Notes: a model not told the origin generated them from the letters alone. 64,000 nucleotides of DNA from Stenotrophomonas bentonitica (GCF_013185915.1 NZ_JAAZUH010000002.1:496001-560000); one strand, 5' to 3'; positions 8,694 through 17,388 are shown, counted from the first letter of the stretch. Made by a program: numbers and translations.

Positions 8694-9499
8694 AGACAGG
8701 GACGCGCTGGCGCGGATGCGCCGTGGCAGGGATGGTGGTTCTGGCGCTGGCGGGTTGCGGCAACAAAGAGCAGTACCCGTCGCTTGCCGCAAAAATGGAA
8801 TCGGGAGCCGTGGCCTCGCCGGAGGGCGCGTCGTTGGCCTACGAGCACGAGGTTGACGTGAAGCTGGATGCCGCGCAGATCGGTCCGCGCGTGAAGCAGA
8901 TCAGCGAGGCGTGCCAGGCCAGCCGCTTCGGCGACTGCGCGGTGCTGCAGGTGGGCCAGCAGGGCGGGGAGTATCCGAGCGGATCGATCCGGGTGCGGAT
9001 CGCGCCGAAGGGCGTTGAACCGCTGATCGGGTTGGCCGGGGCGGGGGGCGATGTTGCGTCGCGCAACACCCAGGCCGAGGACCTCGCCCAGCAGGTGGCG
9101 GACACGGCACTGACCCAGGCGCGACTGCGCAAGGAACACGAACGCCTGCTGGCGTACCAGGACGACAAGGGGATCAAGGTCGCCGATCTGCTGGTGATCA
9201 CCCAACGCCTTTCGGAAATCGAGGCCGGGCTGGAGCAGGCCAACAAGGAGGCGGCCAACCATCGGCGACGGATCGATACGCAGCTGTTGACGGTGCGCTT
9301 CGAGGCGCCGTCCGGCCAGCGCAGCCGCAGCGAGATAGGCGAGGCGTTCAGCGAATTCGGGGCGACCCTGACCAGTAGCGTGGCGTTCGTGATCCGGGCG
9401 GTGGCGGCGCTGCTGCCGGTAACGCTGGTGCTTTGGCTGGTGGGCTGGGTTGCACTCAAGCTGTGGCGGCGTCGTCGCCGGAACATCGCCACGCACTAA
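8690..9499 (+). CDS. DUF4349 lipoprotein
   Basis: A 269-residue protein with a lipoprotein signal (LALAGC, Cys23), a DUF4349 domain, a long heptad-rich coiled coil around residues 130-200 and a C-terminal membrane helix followed by RRRRRN. The layout suggests a protein tethered at both ends to the inner membrane. Function of the domain is unknown. The TTG start at 8690 overlaps the TGA of the GFA gene. GGAG lies about 8 bases upstream, and the TTG gives a complete lipoprotein signal, while the upstream start at 8630 would lie inside the GFA coding region. It forms a coupled pair with GFA. Confidence 0.85.
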   Translation: MKTGTRWRGCAVAGMVVLALAGCGNKEQYPSLAAKMESGAVASPEGASLAYEHEVDVKLDAAQIGPRVKQISEACQASRFGDCAVLQVGQQGGEYPSGSIRVRIAPKGVEPLIGLAGAGGDVASRNTQAEDLAQQVADTALTQARLRKEHERLLAYQDDKGIKVADLLVITQRLSEIEAGLEQANKEAANHRRRIDTQLLTVRFEAPSGQRSRSEIGEAFSEFGATLTSSVAFVIRAVAALLPVTLVLWLVGWVALKLWRRRRRNIATH

Positions 9500-9547
9500 C
9501 GTGGCTTCAGCCAGCGCACCTCCGCGTGGAGGTGCGCGCTGCCATCG

Positions 9548-9841
9548 TCAGCCTTCGTCTTCCTCGTACTCCACGAACACATCCAGCTCGCGGGCGAGCA
9601 CTTCCACGGCATCGCGTACGCGCTGGGTGGTGTACTCGTTGCCGACCTCTACTTCGAGCTCGTGGGTGCCGGGTCCGATGTCGTCGGACAGGCCGGCGGA
9701 GCTGGAATCGTCGTCGTCCATGTGCGGCATCAGGTCATCGGTTTCTTCGACATGCTCGATGCCGTCGATGCTCTGCAGCAGGTCGGCGATGGCGCGGGCA
9801 TCGTCTTCGGTGCCGGTGATCCGGATACGCAGCATGGCCAT
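9548..9841 (-). CDS. Small acidic protein, ferredoxin-like pattern
   Basis: A 97-residue, very acidic protein (pI clearly low: DDDDSSS near the middle, EYEEDEG at the C-terminus). The opening MAMLRIRITGTEDDARAIADL and a beta-alpha-beta pattern resemble small ACT/ferredoxin-like domains, but no specific family can be named. The start could be the ATG at 9841 or the one two codons later. It lies convergent with DUF4349 and in tandem with the LysR gene, whose stop is about 85 bases away. Probably a conserved hypothetical protein in this genus; role unknown. Confidence 0.7.
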   Translation of the reverse strand: MAMLRIRITGTEDDARAIADLLQSIDGIEHVEETDDLMPHMDDDDSSSAGLSDDIGPGTHELEVEVGNEYTTQRVRDAVEVLARELDVFVEYEEDEG

Positions 9842-9927
9842 GGGGGACGTCTCTGGGAAGGGAATTCCAGCCTAGCCAGCGGGTGGACAAGGGCAGGTGA
9901 GGAACGACCTGCCGCAGGTGCTTCTGT

Positions 9928-10863
9928 TCAGTCGCGCGCAATCCCCATCAATTCTTCAGGCAGCGCGGGTATCGGCGTGCGGTCGTCCTGCGCTTCGCGT
10001 TTGAGCCAGTCCATGAACGCGACGGCGGTGGGACTGAGCGGGCGGTGCTCGGGATGCACGATGTAATAGGCGTAGCGCGCTTTCAGCGCGGGCCCTGGCA
10101 GTCGCACCAGTTCGTAACGTTGCAGGTAGGGCTGGGCGATGTGCTTGCGCGCGAGGACGGCGCCGATGCCGTAGACGGCGGCGCGCATGGCGTCGGTGCT
10201 GTCGCTGAAGGTGTGCTGGGCGGGCAGGTCGAGGCCACGCACGCCGGCGGCGCGGAACCAGTCGCGCCAGCCCTGCGGTGACATGTCGCTGACCAGCGGG
10301 AGGCTGGCGATCTCAGCGGGCTCGCGCAGGGCGGAGACGCCGGGCAGGGCAGGTGAGGCGACGGGGCAGAGTTCGTCGTCCATGAGGTGGTGGGCGGTGA
10401 GCCCGGGCCATTGGCCAAGGCCGTAGCGGATGCCGAGTTCCGGGCCGTTCTCGTCGAAGCGCAGCAGTTCGCTGCTGGTCTGCAGTTGGATGCGCATGCG
10501 CGGGTGGAGGCGGGTGAAGCGCGGCAGGCGGGGCACCAGCCAGCAGTAGGAGAGGGAGCGGAGGGTGGTGATGCGCAGGGGAACGATGTCGGCCTGGGGG
10601 TGCAGGTTGCCGGCGACGGCATTGAGGTCGCTGAGCGCGGCGGCGGCGGCGTCGGCGAGCTGGCGGCCTTCGGCGGTGAGGCGTACGCCACGCGCCTGGC
10701 GCTGGAACAGGACGGTGCCTAGGAGGGATTCGAGGCGGCGCACGTGGTGGCTGACGGCGCTGGCGGTGAGGTGCAGTTCTTCGGCGGCGTGGGCGAAGTT
10801 CTGGTGGCGGGCGGCGACGGCGAACACGCCGAGGGCGGGCAGCAGGGCGGGGCGCAGGATCAT
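9928..10863 (-). CDS. LysR family transcriptional regulator (GcvA-like)
   Basis: A 311-residue regulator. Residues 1-60 hold the winged helix-turn-helix (FAVAARHQNFAHAAEELHLT and SAVSHHVRRLE), and residues 90-295 the periplasmic-binding-like effector domain. The HTH wording is closest to the GcvA/AmpR subgroup. The start is the ATG at 10863; the frame is open further upstream but only antisense to the transporter gene. It is divergent from the EamA transporter at 11024, a layout in which LysR proteins usually bind the shared 160-base region and control the neighbour and themselves. Effector unknown. Confidence 0.92.
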   Translation of the reverse strand: MILRPALLPALGVFAVAARHQNFAHAAEELHLTASAVSHHVRRLESLLGTVLFQRQARGVRLTAEGRQLADAAAAALSDLNAVAGNLHPQADIVPLRITTLRSLSYCWLVPRLPRFTRLHPRMRIQLQTSSELLRFDENGPELGIRYGLGQWPGLTAHHLMDDELCPVASPALPGVSALREPAEIASLPLVSDMSPQGWRDWFRAAGVRGLDLPAQHTFSDSTDAMRAAVYGIGAVLARKHIAQPYLQRYELVRLPGPALKARYAYYIVHPEHRPLSPTAVAFMDWLKREAQDDRTPIPALPEELMGIARD

Positions 10864-11023
10864 CGGCAAGACCCAAATCTGATTTGTGGCTGGCACCGAT
10901 ACTACGCGCTTGCGAGGCTTGGGGCGCAGGCGGATGCTGTAGATCTTCCCCCGGAGCCTTCGCCATGTTGCTGCCCGTCGTATTGCCGTGTGTTGGTGGT
11001 GTTGTTTCGAGCGGGGGCCGCCC

Positions 11024-11902
11024 GTGAGCGCGGATCTGGCCGGTACGGCTGCCCGCGACTGGCGGACGCCGCTGGAGCTGACCCTGCTGGGGGCGATCTG
11101 GGGCTGTTCCTTCCTGTTCATGCGGGTGGCGGTGCCGTCGTTCGGGCCGTACGCGCTGGTGGAGGTGCGGCTGCTGCTGGGGGCGCTGGTGCTTCTGCCA
11201 TTCCTGTGGAAGGCGCGTGCGCAGTTCCCGGCGCGTCGCTGGCGCTGGCTGGTGCCGATCGGTCTGATCAATTCGGCGATCCCATTCGTGCTGTTCGCGT
11301 GGGCGGCGCAGCGTGCGCCGGCGGCGATCGGGGCGATCTGCAATGCGATGACGGTGTTGTTCGCGGCGTTGATCGCGTTCCTGTTCTTCGGTGAAAAGAT
11401 CGGCATGCGCCGTGCGATCGCGCTGCTGGTGGGCTTCACCGGGGTGGTGGTGCTGGCGACGGCCAAGGTGTCAGGACTGAGCATCGGCGCGGCGGTGATC
11501 GCCGGTTCGCTGGCGGCGTTGCTGTACGGGCTGGGGGTGAACCTGGTGAAGCGCCACATGACGGGTTTGCCGCCGGCGGCATCGGCGGGTGCAACGCTGG
11601 GCAGCGCGGCGCTGGTGATGCTGCCGCTGGCGCTGACGCACTGGCCGGAGGCACCCATTCCTGTGGTTTCGTGGGCGTGCGCGATCGCGCTGGGCGTAGT
11701 CTGCACCGGCTTCGCCTTCCTGATGTTCTACCGCCTGATCGCCCGCATCGGCCCGGCGCGCGCTTCCACCGTCACCTATCTCGTGCCGATGTTCGGTGCG
11801 CTGTTCGCCTGGATGTTCCTGGGCGAGCCGGTGACGCTGGCGATGCTGATCGCAGGCGCGTTGATCCTGGGCAGCGTCGCGGTCTCACAGCGTTCGCGGT
11901 AG
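11024..11902 (+). CDS. EamA/DMT family transporter
   Basis: About 292 residues with ten predicted membrane helices in two EamA repeats (LLGAIWGCSFLFMRVAV opens the first; ASTVTYLVPMFGALFAWMFLG marks the second). An inner-membrane exporter of small metabolites; substrate unknown. A GTG at 11024 is preferred because it starts just before the first conserved helix; another GTG at 10988 gives a cysteine-rich, unconserved extension, so the exact start is uncertain. Divergent from a LysR gene, which is the likely regulator. Confidence 0.87.
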   Translation: MSADLAGTAARDWRTPLELTLLGAIWGCSFLFMRVAVPSFGPYALVEVRLLLGALVLLPFLWKARAQFPARRWRWLVPIGLINSAIPFVLFAWAAQRAPAAIGAICNAMTVLFAALIAFLFFGEKIGMRRAIALLVGFTGVVVLATAKVSGLSIGAAVIAGSLAALLYGLGVNLVKRHMTGLPPAASAGATLGSAALVMLPLALTHWPEAPIPVVSWACAIALGVVCTGFAFLMFYRLIARIGPARASTVTYLVPMFGALFAWMFLGEPVTLAMLIAGALILGSVAVSQRSR

Positions 11903-11906
11903 AGCC

Positions 11907-11929
11907 GTAGAGCTGGGCTATGCCCAGCT
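11907..11929 (+). repeat. SMAG-type REP hairpin
   Basis: GTAGAGCTGGGCTATGCCC then AGCT, with compensatory changes in both arms relative to the common form. A second GC hairpin (GCCGGGCTGCGCCCGGC) follows at about 11957-11973. Opens the gene-free stretch 11903-12706. Confidence 0.8.
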
Positions 11930-11976
11930 GCTCTTGATTGCACGGCGTCGCCTGGCGCCGGGCTGCGCCCGGCTTC

Positions 11977-12326
11977 ATGCATCTGGACGAACAGCCCAGG
12001 GCTGCCTGGTATCCCTGGTCAGGGCCGTCGGGTGCGGGTTTGTGGGGGACGCTGCAAGTACGTCCATGTAAGCTCATCGCCGCTTGCACGTGTGCGCTGT
12101 CCTGCGCACACGGCAAGACCGGGGTTGGGCTCCTGCCCACCCCGTCGGGCGCATGCGCCCGACCCATGCGGCTCGTGCCCGCTCAAACCCACCCCCGCCG
12201 ACCCTTCGACAGGTTGTCGCGGGTCACGGGAAAAGCCGGTGTGTCGACCGATGGTCGACACGAATGCGGGCGTCGTTGGTCTGCAGCTGACACGCATGGC
12301 GTGTCACTACGAGTCGGGCATGCTCC
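11977..12326 (+). repeat. Long inverted repeat element, copy 3 (forward)
   Basis: Arms at 12022-12051 and 12175-12205 pair through the TGCGGGTTTG-type core. The centre contains TACGTCCATGTAAGCTCATC, a TGTGCGC/GCGCACA hairpin and a palindrome on GTCGGGCGCA at 12147-12166. Downstream stems GTGTCGACC/GGTCGACAC (about 12240-12260) and GACACGC/GCGTGTC (12289-12305) follow. About 210 bases are nearly identical to copy 4 at 53650-53860. No gene. Confidence 0.8.
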
Positions 12327-12640
12327 GGTAGGGTTGGTTCCCAAACAACCGCCGTGAAATCATCCGCGCCCGATAACGCATGGAGATGATCGGCATCGCA
12401 ACGTCGGCCAACGGGCGACCCCCCGCGTTTCCCGTGGCCACCGGCCCACTGTCGAAGGGTCGCCCGGGGTCGGTTTGCGGGGGAATCGGCGCCATGGATG
12501 GCGTCCGCTTAGCCTACACGGACGTACTTGCGGCGACCCCGCAAACCGGCACCGGGCGGCCCAAGCCAGGGAACGCCTTGCACCTGCGGCTGTTCGCCTG
12601 AATCCAACAGCAGCCGGGCAGAGCCGCGCCGCAGCCGCAA
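12327..12640 (-). repeat. Long inverted repeat element, copy 2 (reverse), with block C
   Basis: Starts with block C at 12327-12356 (GGTAGGGTTGGTTCCCAAAC onward) and continues as the reverse complement of copy 1. Arms at about 12453-12485 and 12534-12563 carry GGTTTGCGGGG and CCCCGCAAACC. It ends in the GTTCGCCTGAATCCAACAGC block and a degenerate SMAG hairpin. It stands head-to-head with copy 3, forming a composite of about 0.7 kb. The remaining 60 bases before the cyclophilin stop show nothing recognisable. Confidence 0.75.
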
Positions 12641-12706
12641 TGACGCGTCCAACCGATGAACGCGTCGCCACGCGCCATTGCAACGAATGACCCGGCGCTA
12701 CGGCCC

Positions 12707-13606
12707 TTACCGCACCGGCACCGGAATGTTGCACAGATCGATATGCCCCGCTGCACGCTTGTAGAAATCGTCCACGCGGTTGCGGCGCGCTTCCACCGTG
12801 TCGGTGAACGTCTTTGAATCGGTGCGCAGCACCTGCAGCGTCGGTCGCTGCGCTTCGGGCAGGTCGCTCACGCGCTGGATCGAAGTGATCGGCGTGCGCT
12901 GCGCAGCGTCCGCGTAGAAACCCATCGGCGCCGGCCCGCGCGGCAGCGCGCTGAGCAGTTCCATGCCCTTGAGCACGCGCCCCACCACCGTGATGTTGCG
13001 GTCCAGCTGGCGCGGCGACTGCCCGGTGACCACGTACAGCTCCGCACCGATGCTGCTGTCTTCCTCGTTGTTGCGGCCCGCGCCCAGCGCACCGTAACAA
13101 TGCGCCAGCCACGTCTTCCCGTCCGCCTTGTCCTGGCCCACCGCGAACCCGTCCACGAAACCGGTCTGGTCCGCCCAGCCGTCGCGGTCCGGCAACACCG
13201 TGACCTTCAGACCCTTGCTGTCGCGCTGGAACTCTGCCGGCAGCTTGCGCTTGGCACTGCCCAGCGGCTTCGCCTTCGCTGCATCGTCCGCGTCCGCGTC
13301 GCCGAACTGCACCACGAAATTGTCCTGCGCCCGGTAGATGCTCTCGCCGTCCCAGAAGTGCTCGTGCGCCAGCGTCTGGATGTTCGCCACGTGCTGCGGC
13401 GCGAACGCCGGCGCCAGCTCGATCACCACCTGGCCCGCCGCCAGGTTCATCACCAGCAGGTTGGCCGGGTCCGGCGTGCGCCAGTCGCTGTCCGGCGACG
13501 CCTCCAGGATCTGCTGGGCACTGCGGTAGGGCGTGGCGGCCGTAGCGAGGGTCGGCAGGAAGCAGGCGAGAGCGAGGGCGAGCAGCGCAGGACGGCGTGG
13601 CGACAT
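12707..13606 (-). CDS. Periplasmic cyclophilin-type peptidyl-prolyl isomerase
   Basis: A 299-residue protein with a signal peptide of about 23 residues (ending TLATA) and a cyclophilin-like domain spanning about residues 50-240. Recognisable segments are [40 protein letters not shown] and the [12 protein letters not shown] ending. The family isomerises prolyl bonds during protein folding, here in the periplasm. It is longer than the typical 190-residue PpiA, with an insertion around residues 100-150 and a C-terminal tail, so activity is inferred. Start at the ATG at 13606 with GAAAGG upstream. Single-gene transcript. Confidence 0.85.
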   Translation of the reverse strand: MSPRRPALLALALACFLPTLATAATPYRSAQQILEASPDSDWRTPDPANLLVMNLAAGQVVIELAPAFAPQHVANIQTLAHEHFWDGESIYRAQDNFVVQFGDADADDAAKAKPLGSAKRKLPAEFQRDSKGLKVTVLPDRDGWADQTGFVDGFAVGQDKADGKTWLAHCYGALGAGRNNEEDSSIGAELYVVTGQSPRQLDRNITVVGRVLKGMELLSALPRGPAPMGFYADAAQRTPITSIQRVSDLPEAQRPTLQVLRTDSKTFTDTVEARRNRVDDFYKRAAGHIDLCNIPVPVR

Positions 13607-13660
13607 GGCAGGGCCTTTCTGGAAGTAGCCCCGATTCTGGCTCAGAAGCTCCGCCGCCAG

Positions 13661-13733
13661 GTAGTGCCGGCCGCCGGCCGGCTCCTCAGAACGCGTCCGG
13701 CAGCCCGTGGAGCCGGCCGCTGGCCGGCACTAC
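13661..13733. repeat. SMAG doublet in inverted orientation
   Basis: Two GTAG palindromes face each other: GTAGTGCCGGCCGCC at 13661 and its mirror ending GGCCGGCACTAC at 13733. Such REP pairs are typical of bacterial interspersed mosaic elements. It lies between the divergent cyclophilin and PadR genes. Confidence 0.8.
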
Positions 13734-13791
13734 GGGTTCCCCCCACCCACCCGGCAGGGTGACTAACGGCACGTTCGCTATAGCTGACTTC

Positions 13792-13817
13792 ACACTAGTG
13801 TTGACTCCACGCTAGCT
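13792..13817 (+). promoter_or_regulatory. Candidate PadR operator
   Basis: A perfect 10-base palindrome ACACTAGTGT at 13792-13801 is followed by a second CTAG-centred palindrome GCTAGC at 13812-13817, directly before the PadR start. PadR proteins commonly autorepress through dyads next to their own start. The role is inferred from position. Confidence 0.4.
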
Positions 13818-13827
13818 GGAGATCGCC

Positions 13828-14193
13828 ATGAGCGACCACGAGGTCCACCTCAAGAAGTTCCAGAAAGAGCTCAGCGCCGGCACCGTTTCGCTGGCGTTGC
13901 TGGCGGTGCTCGCTCGTACCGGCGAGCCCCTGTATGGCTACCTGATTGCCAAGGAGCTCGAGCGCGTCGGCGAAGGCGTGCTCAGCGGCAAGCAGAGCGC
14001 GCTGTACCCGGTGCTGCGCAACCTGGAAGGCGCCGGCCTGCTCGAGAGCCAGATCGAACCGTCGGTGGCCGGGCCACCGCGACGTTACTACCGCATCAAC
14101 GAACGCGGCCGGCAGGTCCTGGAGCAGTGGACCCAGGCCTGGCGTGCCACCCGAGATTCCGTCGATTCCGTGCTGGAAGGGGTACTGCAATGA
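13828..14193 (+). CDS. PadR family transcriptional regulator
   Basis: A 121-residue winged-helix regulator. The PadR signature LYGYLIAKELERVGEGVLSGKQ..LYPVLRNLE..GLL spans residues 35-70, followed by the beta-wing PPRRYYRINERGRQVLE and a dimerisation helix. PadR proteins are repressors that often answer envelope or antimicrobial stress. The stop overlaps the start of the membrane gene (ATGA at 14190-14193), so the two are translationally coupled. It is a well-known pairing of PadR with a HAAS-domain membrane protein. Candidate operators lie immediately upstream. Confidence 0.92.
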   Translation: MSDHEVHLKKFQKELSAGTVSLALLAVLARTGEPLYGYLIAKELERVGEGVLSGKQSALYPVLRNLEGAGLLESQIEPSVAGPPRRYYRINERGRQVLEQWTQAWRATRDSVDSVLEGVLQ

Positions 14194-15206
14194 ACGAACA
14201 GAGCATGGCGGGCGTGGGCCTGCCCACCACCATCGGGCAGTACCTGGCGCAGCTGCGCGCTGCCCTGCACGACGCCGACCCGGCGATGGTGCAGGACGCG
14301 CTGTATGACGCCGAGGAATACCTGCGCTCGGAGCTGGCCGCCCAGCCCGGCCGCAGCGAAGCCGAGGTCATCGCCGACGTCGCCGGCAGCTATGGCGCGC
14401 CGGAAGAGGTGGCCGAGATCTACCGCGAAACCGAAATCACCGTGAACCGCGCGCTGCGCACTCCCAGTGCCAGCATCCGTCCGATCGCGCGGGTGGTTCC
14501 CGCCCAGGTCGCGCCCGGGGCTGCCGCCGCAGCGGCCGCTGCGGGTGAGGTTCCGCCGGTGGACCGCGTGCCGCCGCCGCCGCGTTCGGCGCTGGCCCGG
14601 TTCTTCGGCGTCGCACTGGAACCGCGCACTTACGGCTCGCTGTTCTACATGCTGCTGTCGCTGGCCACCGGCACGTTCTTCTTCACCTGGGTGATCACCG
14701 GCCTGTCGATGTCGCTGGGCCTGCTGATCCTGATCATCGGCATTCCGCTGACCGTGCTGTTCTTCGGTTCGGTACGCGGCCTGGCGCTGCTGGAAGGGCG
14801 CCTGATCGAAGTCCTGCTCGGCGAACGCATGCCGCGCCGGCCGCGTTACTCCGACCGCAGCCGCACCTGGCTGCAGCGGATCGGCGACATGTTCACCGAC
14901 GGACGCACCTGGCTGACCATGCTGTATTTTGTGCTGATGCTGCCGCTGGGCATCCTGTACTTCACCGTCGCCGTGACCCTGCTCTCGGTGTCGCTGGCCT
15001 TCATCTGGGCACCGGTGGCGGCGATGTTCGCGCTGGACGGCGTGCCCGGGCTGTACATCGACGGGACCGTCACCACGCTGCCGCTGTGGACCACGCCGGC
15101 GTTCGCGGCACTGGGCGTGGTGATCCTGTTCTGCACCATGCACCTGGCGCGCTTCATCGGCCACCTGCACGGGCAGATGGCGAAACACCTGCTGGTGCGC
15201 CTGTAA
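14190..15206 (+). CDS. HAAS-domain membrane protein with putative sensor domain
   Basis: A 338-residue protein. Residues about 10-95 form the helical HAAS region (IGQYLAQLRAAL, DALYDAEEYLRSEL, YGAPEEVAEIYRETE) found next to PadR genes. A Pro/Ala-rich linker follows (about 100-135), then a four-helix membrane 'putative sensor' domain (about 145-320) with the LLILIIGIPLTVLFFGSVRGLA segment. It probably senses membrane state and modulates the PadR partner, but no ligand is known. The ATG at 14190 overlaps the PadR stop; an earlier frame start at 14127 lies inside padR and is rejected. Confidence 0.88.
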   Translation: MNEQSMAGVGLPTTIGQYLAQLRAALHDADPAMVQDALYDAEEYLRSELAAQPGRSEAEVIADVAGSYGAPEEVAEIYRETEITVNRALRTPSASIRPIARVVPAQVAPGAAAAAAAAGEVPPVDRVPPPPRSALARFFGVALEPRTYGSLFYMLLSLATGTFFFTWVITGLSMSLGLLILIIGIPLTVLFFGSVRGLALLEGRLIEVLLGERMPRRPRYSDRSRTWLQRIGDMFTDGRTWLTMLYFVLMLPLGILYFTVAVTLLSVSLAFIWAPVAAMFALDGVPGLYIDGTVTTLPLWTTPAFAALGVVILFCTMHLARFIGHLHGQMAKHLLVRL

Positions 15207-15212
15207 CAATCG

Positions 15213-15241
15213 GCGGGTGACGACCCACGGTCGTCACCCGC
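15213..15241. terminator. Bidirectional terminator-like hairpin
   Basis: A 13-bp perfect stem GCGGGTGACGACC/GGTCGTCACCCGC with a three- base loop lies between the convergent HAAS and phaZ genes. It lacks a strong T-run, so it may stop transcripts poorly or act as an RNA end protector. Confidence 0.55.
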
Positions 15242-15250
15242 TACGATTTC

Positions 15251-16564
15251 TTACCCCGCTTTCTTGCGGATCGGGGTCACGTTGCTGGCGGCCTTGGCCG
15301 CCTTCTTCGGCTTTGCCGCCGCCCGCGCATTGGCCGCGAAGAAATCGCGGACCTTCGGGTACACCGTTTCGCGCCAGCGGCGACCGCTGAAGATGCCGTA
15401 GTGGCCCGCGCCTTCAACGATGAAATGCTCGCGGCGATCGGCCGGGATGCCGGTGCACAGTTCCTGCGCCGCTTCGGTCTGGCCGAGGCCGGCGATGTCG
15501 TCCAGCTCGCCTTCGATGCTCAGTAGCGCGGTGCCGGTGATCGCACCCGGATCGACGCGTTCGCCCTGCACATACCACTCGCCGCGCGGCAGCAGGAATT
15601 CCTGGAAGACCACGCGGATGGTGTCCAGGTAGTAGCGGGCCGGCATGTCCAGTACCGCGTTGTACTCGTCGTAGAAGCGGCGGTGCGCGTCCGCGTCTTC
15701 CATGTCGCCCTTCACCAGGTCGGCATAGAAATCCCAGTGCGAACTGAAATGGCGGCTGGGGTTCATCGACAGGAACCCGGCGTGCTGCAGGAAGCCCGGG
15801 TACACGCGGCGACCCGCGCCCGGGTAGCCCGGCGGCACGGTGTGGATGACGTTGTTCTCGAACCACGACAGCGGGTTCTGCGTGGCCAGGTTGTTCACTG
15901 CGGTGGGACTGCAGCGCGCATCGATCGGGCCGCCCATCATCACCAGCGAACGCGGCGTGGGTTCGCCGCGGCTGGCCATCAGCGACACGGCGGCCAGCAC
16001 CGGCACGGTCGGCTGGCACACGCTCACCACGTGCAGCTTTTCAGCGCCGAGGTGGCGGATGAATTCCTGCACGTAGGCGATGTAGTCGTCCAGGCCGAAC
16101 TCGCCTTCGCTGCCCGGCACCATGCGCGCGTCCACCCAGTCGGTGACATACACGCGGTGGTCGCGCAGCAGCGTGCGCACGGTGTCGCGCAGCAGCGTGG
16201 CGTGATGCCCCGACAGCGGCGCCACCACCAGCACGAACGGCTGGTTGAGCATGGTGTTGAGCTGGTCGGCCTCGTTGCTGTGACGCTTGAAGCGCAGCAG
16301 CTTGCAGAACGGCTTGGTGACCTCTTCGTGGACCACGATCGGCACGCGCTCGCCGTCGACCTCGATTTCGTTGATGCCCCACTCGGGCTTCTCGTAATCC
16401 TTGCCGATACGATGGAACAGCTCGTTCACCGCCGCCAGGCGGTCGGCACCGGGCATCTGCGACCACCAGTGACCCTGGTTGGCGAAGAACTTGGCATTGG
16501 CCTGGGCCTGGTGCACCCACGGGGCGAGCATGTTGCGGGTCAATTCATGCAGTTGGTAAAGCAT
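15251..16564 (-). CDS. phaZ: Intracellular polyhydroxybutyrate depolymerase
   Basis: A 437-residue alpha/beta hydrolase of the intracellular PHB depolymerase family. The nucleophile is Cys183 in VSVCQPT, matching the catalytic cysteine known for the Ralstonia PhaZ1 type rather than a lipase-box serine. The histidine lies in EGAGHYGIFSGRRW near residue 388. The C-terminal domain PF06850 is complete, followed by a Lys/Ala-rich tail (AKPKKAAKAASNV) that may bind granules or nucleic acid. It degrades stored polyester to hydroxybutyrate oligomers in the cytoplasm. No PHA synthase is nearby. Start ATG at 16564. Confidence 0.92.
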   Translation of the reverse strand: MLYQLHELTRNMLAPWVHQAQANAKFFANQGHWWSQMPGADRLAAVNELFHRIGKDYEKPEWGINEIEVDGERVPIVVHEEVTKPFCKLLRFKRHSNEADQLNTMLNQPFVLVVAPLSGHHATLLRDTVRTLLRDHRVYVTDWVDARMVPGSEGEFGLDDYIAYVQEFIRHLGAEKLHVVSVCQPTVPVLAAVSLMASRGEPTPRSLVMMGGPIDARCSPTAVNNLATQNPLSWFENNVIHTVPPGYPGAGRRVYPGFLQHAGFLSMNPSRHFSSHWDFYADLVKGDMEDADAHRRFYDEYNAVLDMPARYYLDTIRVVFQEFLLPRGEWYVQGERVDPGAITGTALLSIEGELDDIAGLGQTEAAQELCTGIPADRREHFIVEGAGHYGIFSGRRWRETVYPKVRDFFAANARAAAKPKKAAKAASNVTPIRKKAG

Positions 16565-16668
16565 GACGTCCGAATATGTATGGTCTTATGTTGCCGCGCA
16601 GCATATAGCAACCGGGGCAGAAGCGCCTTAATAGGCGTCAGTCGCATTTGGGTATGCGACCGGTGGGA

Positions 16669-17262
16669 TCAACCGGCACGCTCGAGGGCGGCTGCGTGGC
16701 CCGCCAATGCCGGCGACAACCAGCAATGCGACCCCAGCGCGGTGAACCCCTCGGCCTTCAGATTGCGCCGGTACCAGGCTGCCGGGCGTGCCTGGAAGCC
16801 CTCGTGGTCGCCTTCGAACTCGTCCTCGGCGGTGAACGCCTCCAGGAACGCCACGCCGGCGGTGAGCTCGGCGAAGCCGGCCAGCGCCGGGCGCAGCTCG
16901 CGGCTGGGCACGTAGTGCATCACGTCGGCACAGACCAGCAGGTCCACCGGCGCGCAGGGCCGCAGCCAGGCGAAGTCGCCCACCGTTGCCGGATGCAGGT
17001 TGCGGCTGCGCCCGTAGCGCTGCACCGCATACGCGCTGCTGTCGAAACCCATGTACTGCACGCGCGGGCGCAGCTTGAGCAGCGGCGCGCGCCAGGCGCC
17101 TTCGCCGGCGCCGATGTCCAGCACGCTGCGGATCGGCCGTTCCAGGTAGTACTCGGCACTGGCCACGGCCAGCGCGACCTTGCGCGCCAGGCGCGCCGCG
17201 CCACCGGTCTGGTCGGGCTGGTACCAGAGCTTGAAATAGGCCTGGTCGTAGGTCTTGGACAT
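16669..17262 (-). CDS. Class I SAM-dependent methyltransferase
   Basis: A 197-residue protein with the Rossmann motif I VLDIGAGEGAW near residue 47, motif II GFDSS and the acidic post-I loop. The MSKTYDQAYFKLWY opening is typical of a small methyltransferase group. It transfers a methyl group from S-adenosylmethionine; the acceptor is unknown. Start ATG at 17262, divergent from the CopD/HemJ-like gene with about 125 bases between. A small hairpin GTCGCAT/ATGCGAC at 16641-16660 follows its stop. Confidence 0.87.
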   Translation of the reverse strand: MSKTYDQAYFKLWYQPDQTGGAARLARKVALAVASAEYYLERPIRSVLDIGAGEGAWRAPLLKLRPRVQYMGFDSSAYAVQRYGRSRNLHPATVGDFAWLRPCAPVDLLVCADVMHYVPSRELRPALAGFAELTAGVAFLEAFTAEDEFEGDHEGFQARPAAWYRRNLKAEGFTALGSHCWLSPALAGHAAALERAG

Positions 17263-17388
17263 GGAAGCGGTGGGCCGGAACGGAAACGGAGGCCATGGTA
17301 CCGCGCTGCGTCAAAGCGTCGCGCATGCGCGTGCGCGGGGAATCGTCCAGAATGAACGACATCCCAAGCCAGCCGCCGGAGCAAGCGC

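Noticed and set aside
16641..16676. Terminator after the methyltransferase gene
   Set aside because: The hairpin GTCGCAT/ATGCGAC is only 7 bp and has no T-run on the minus strand.
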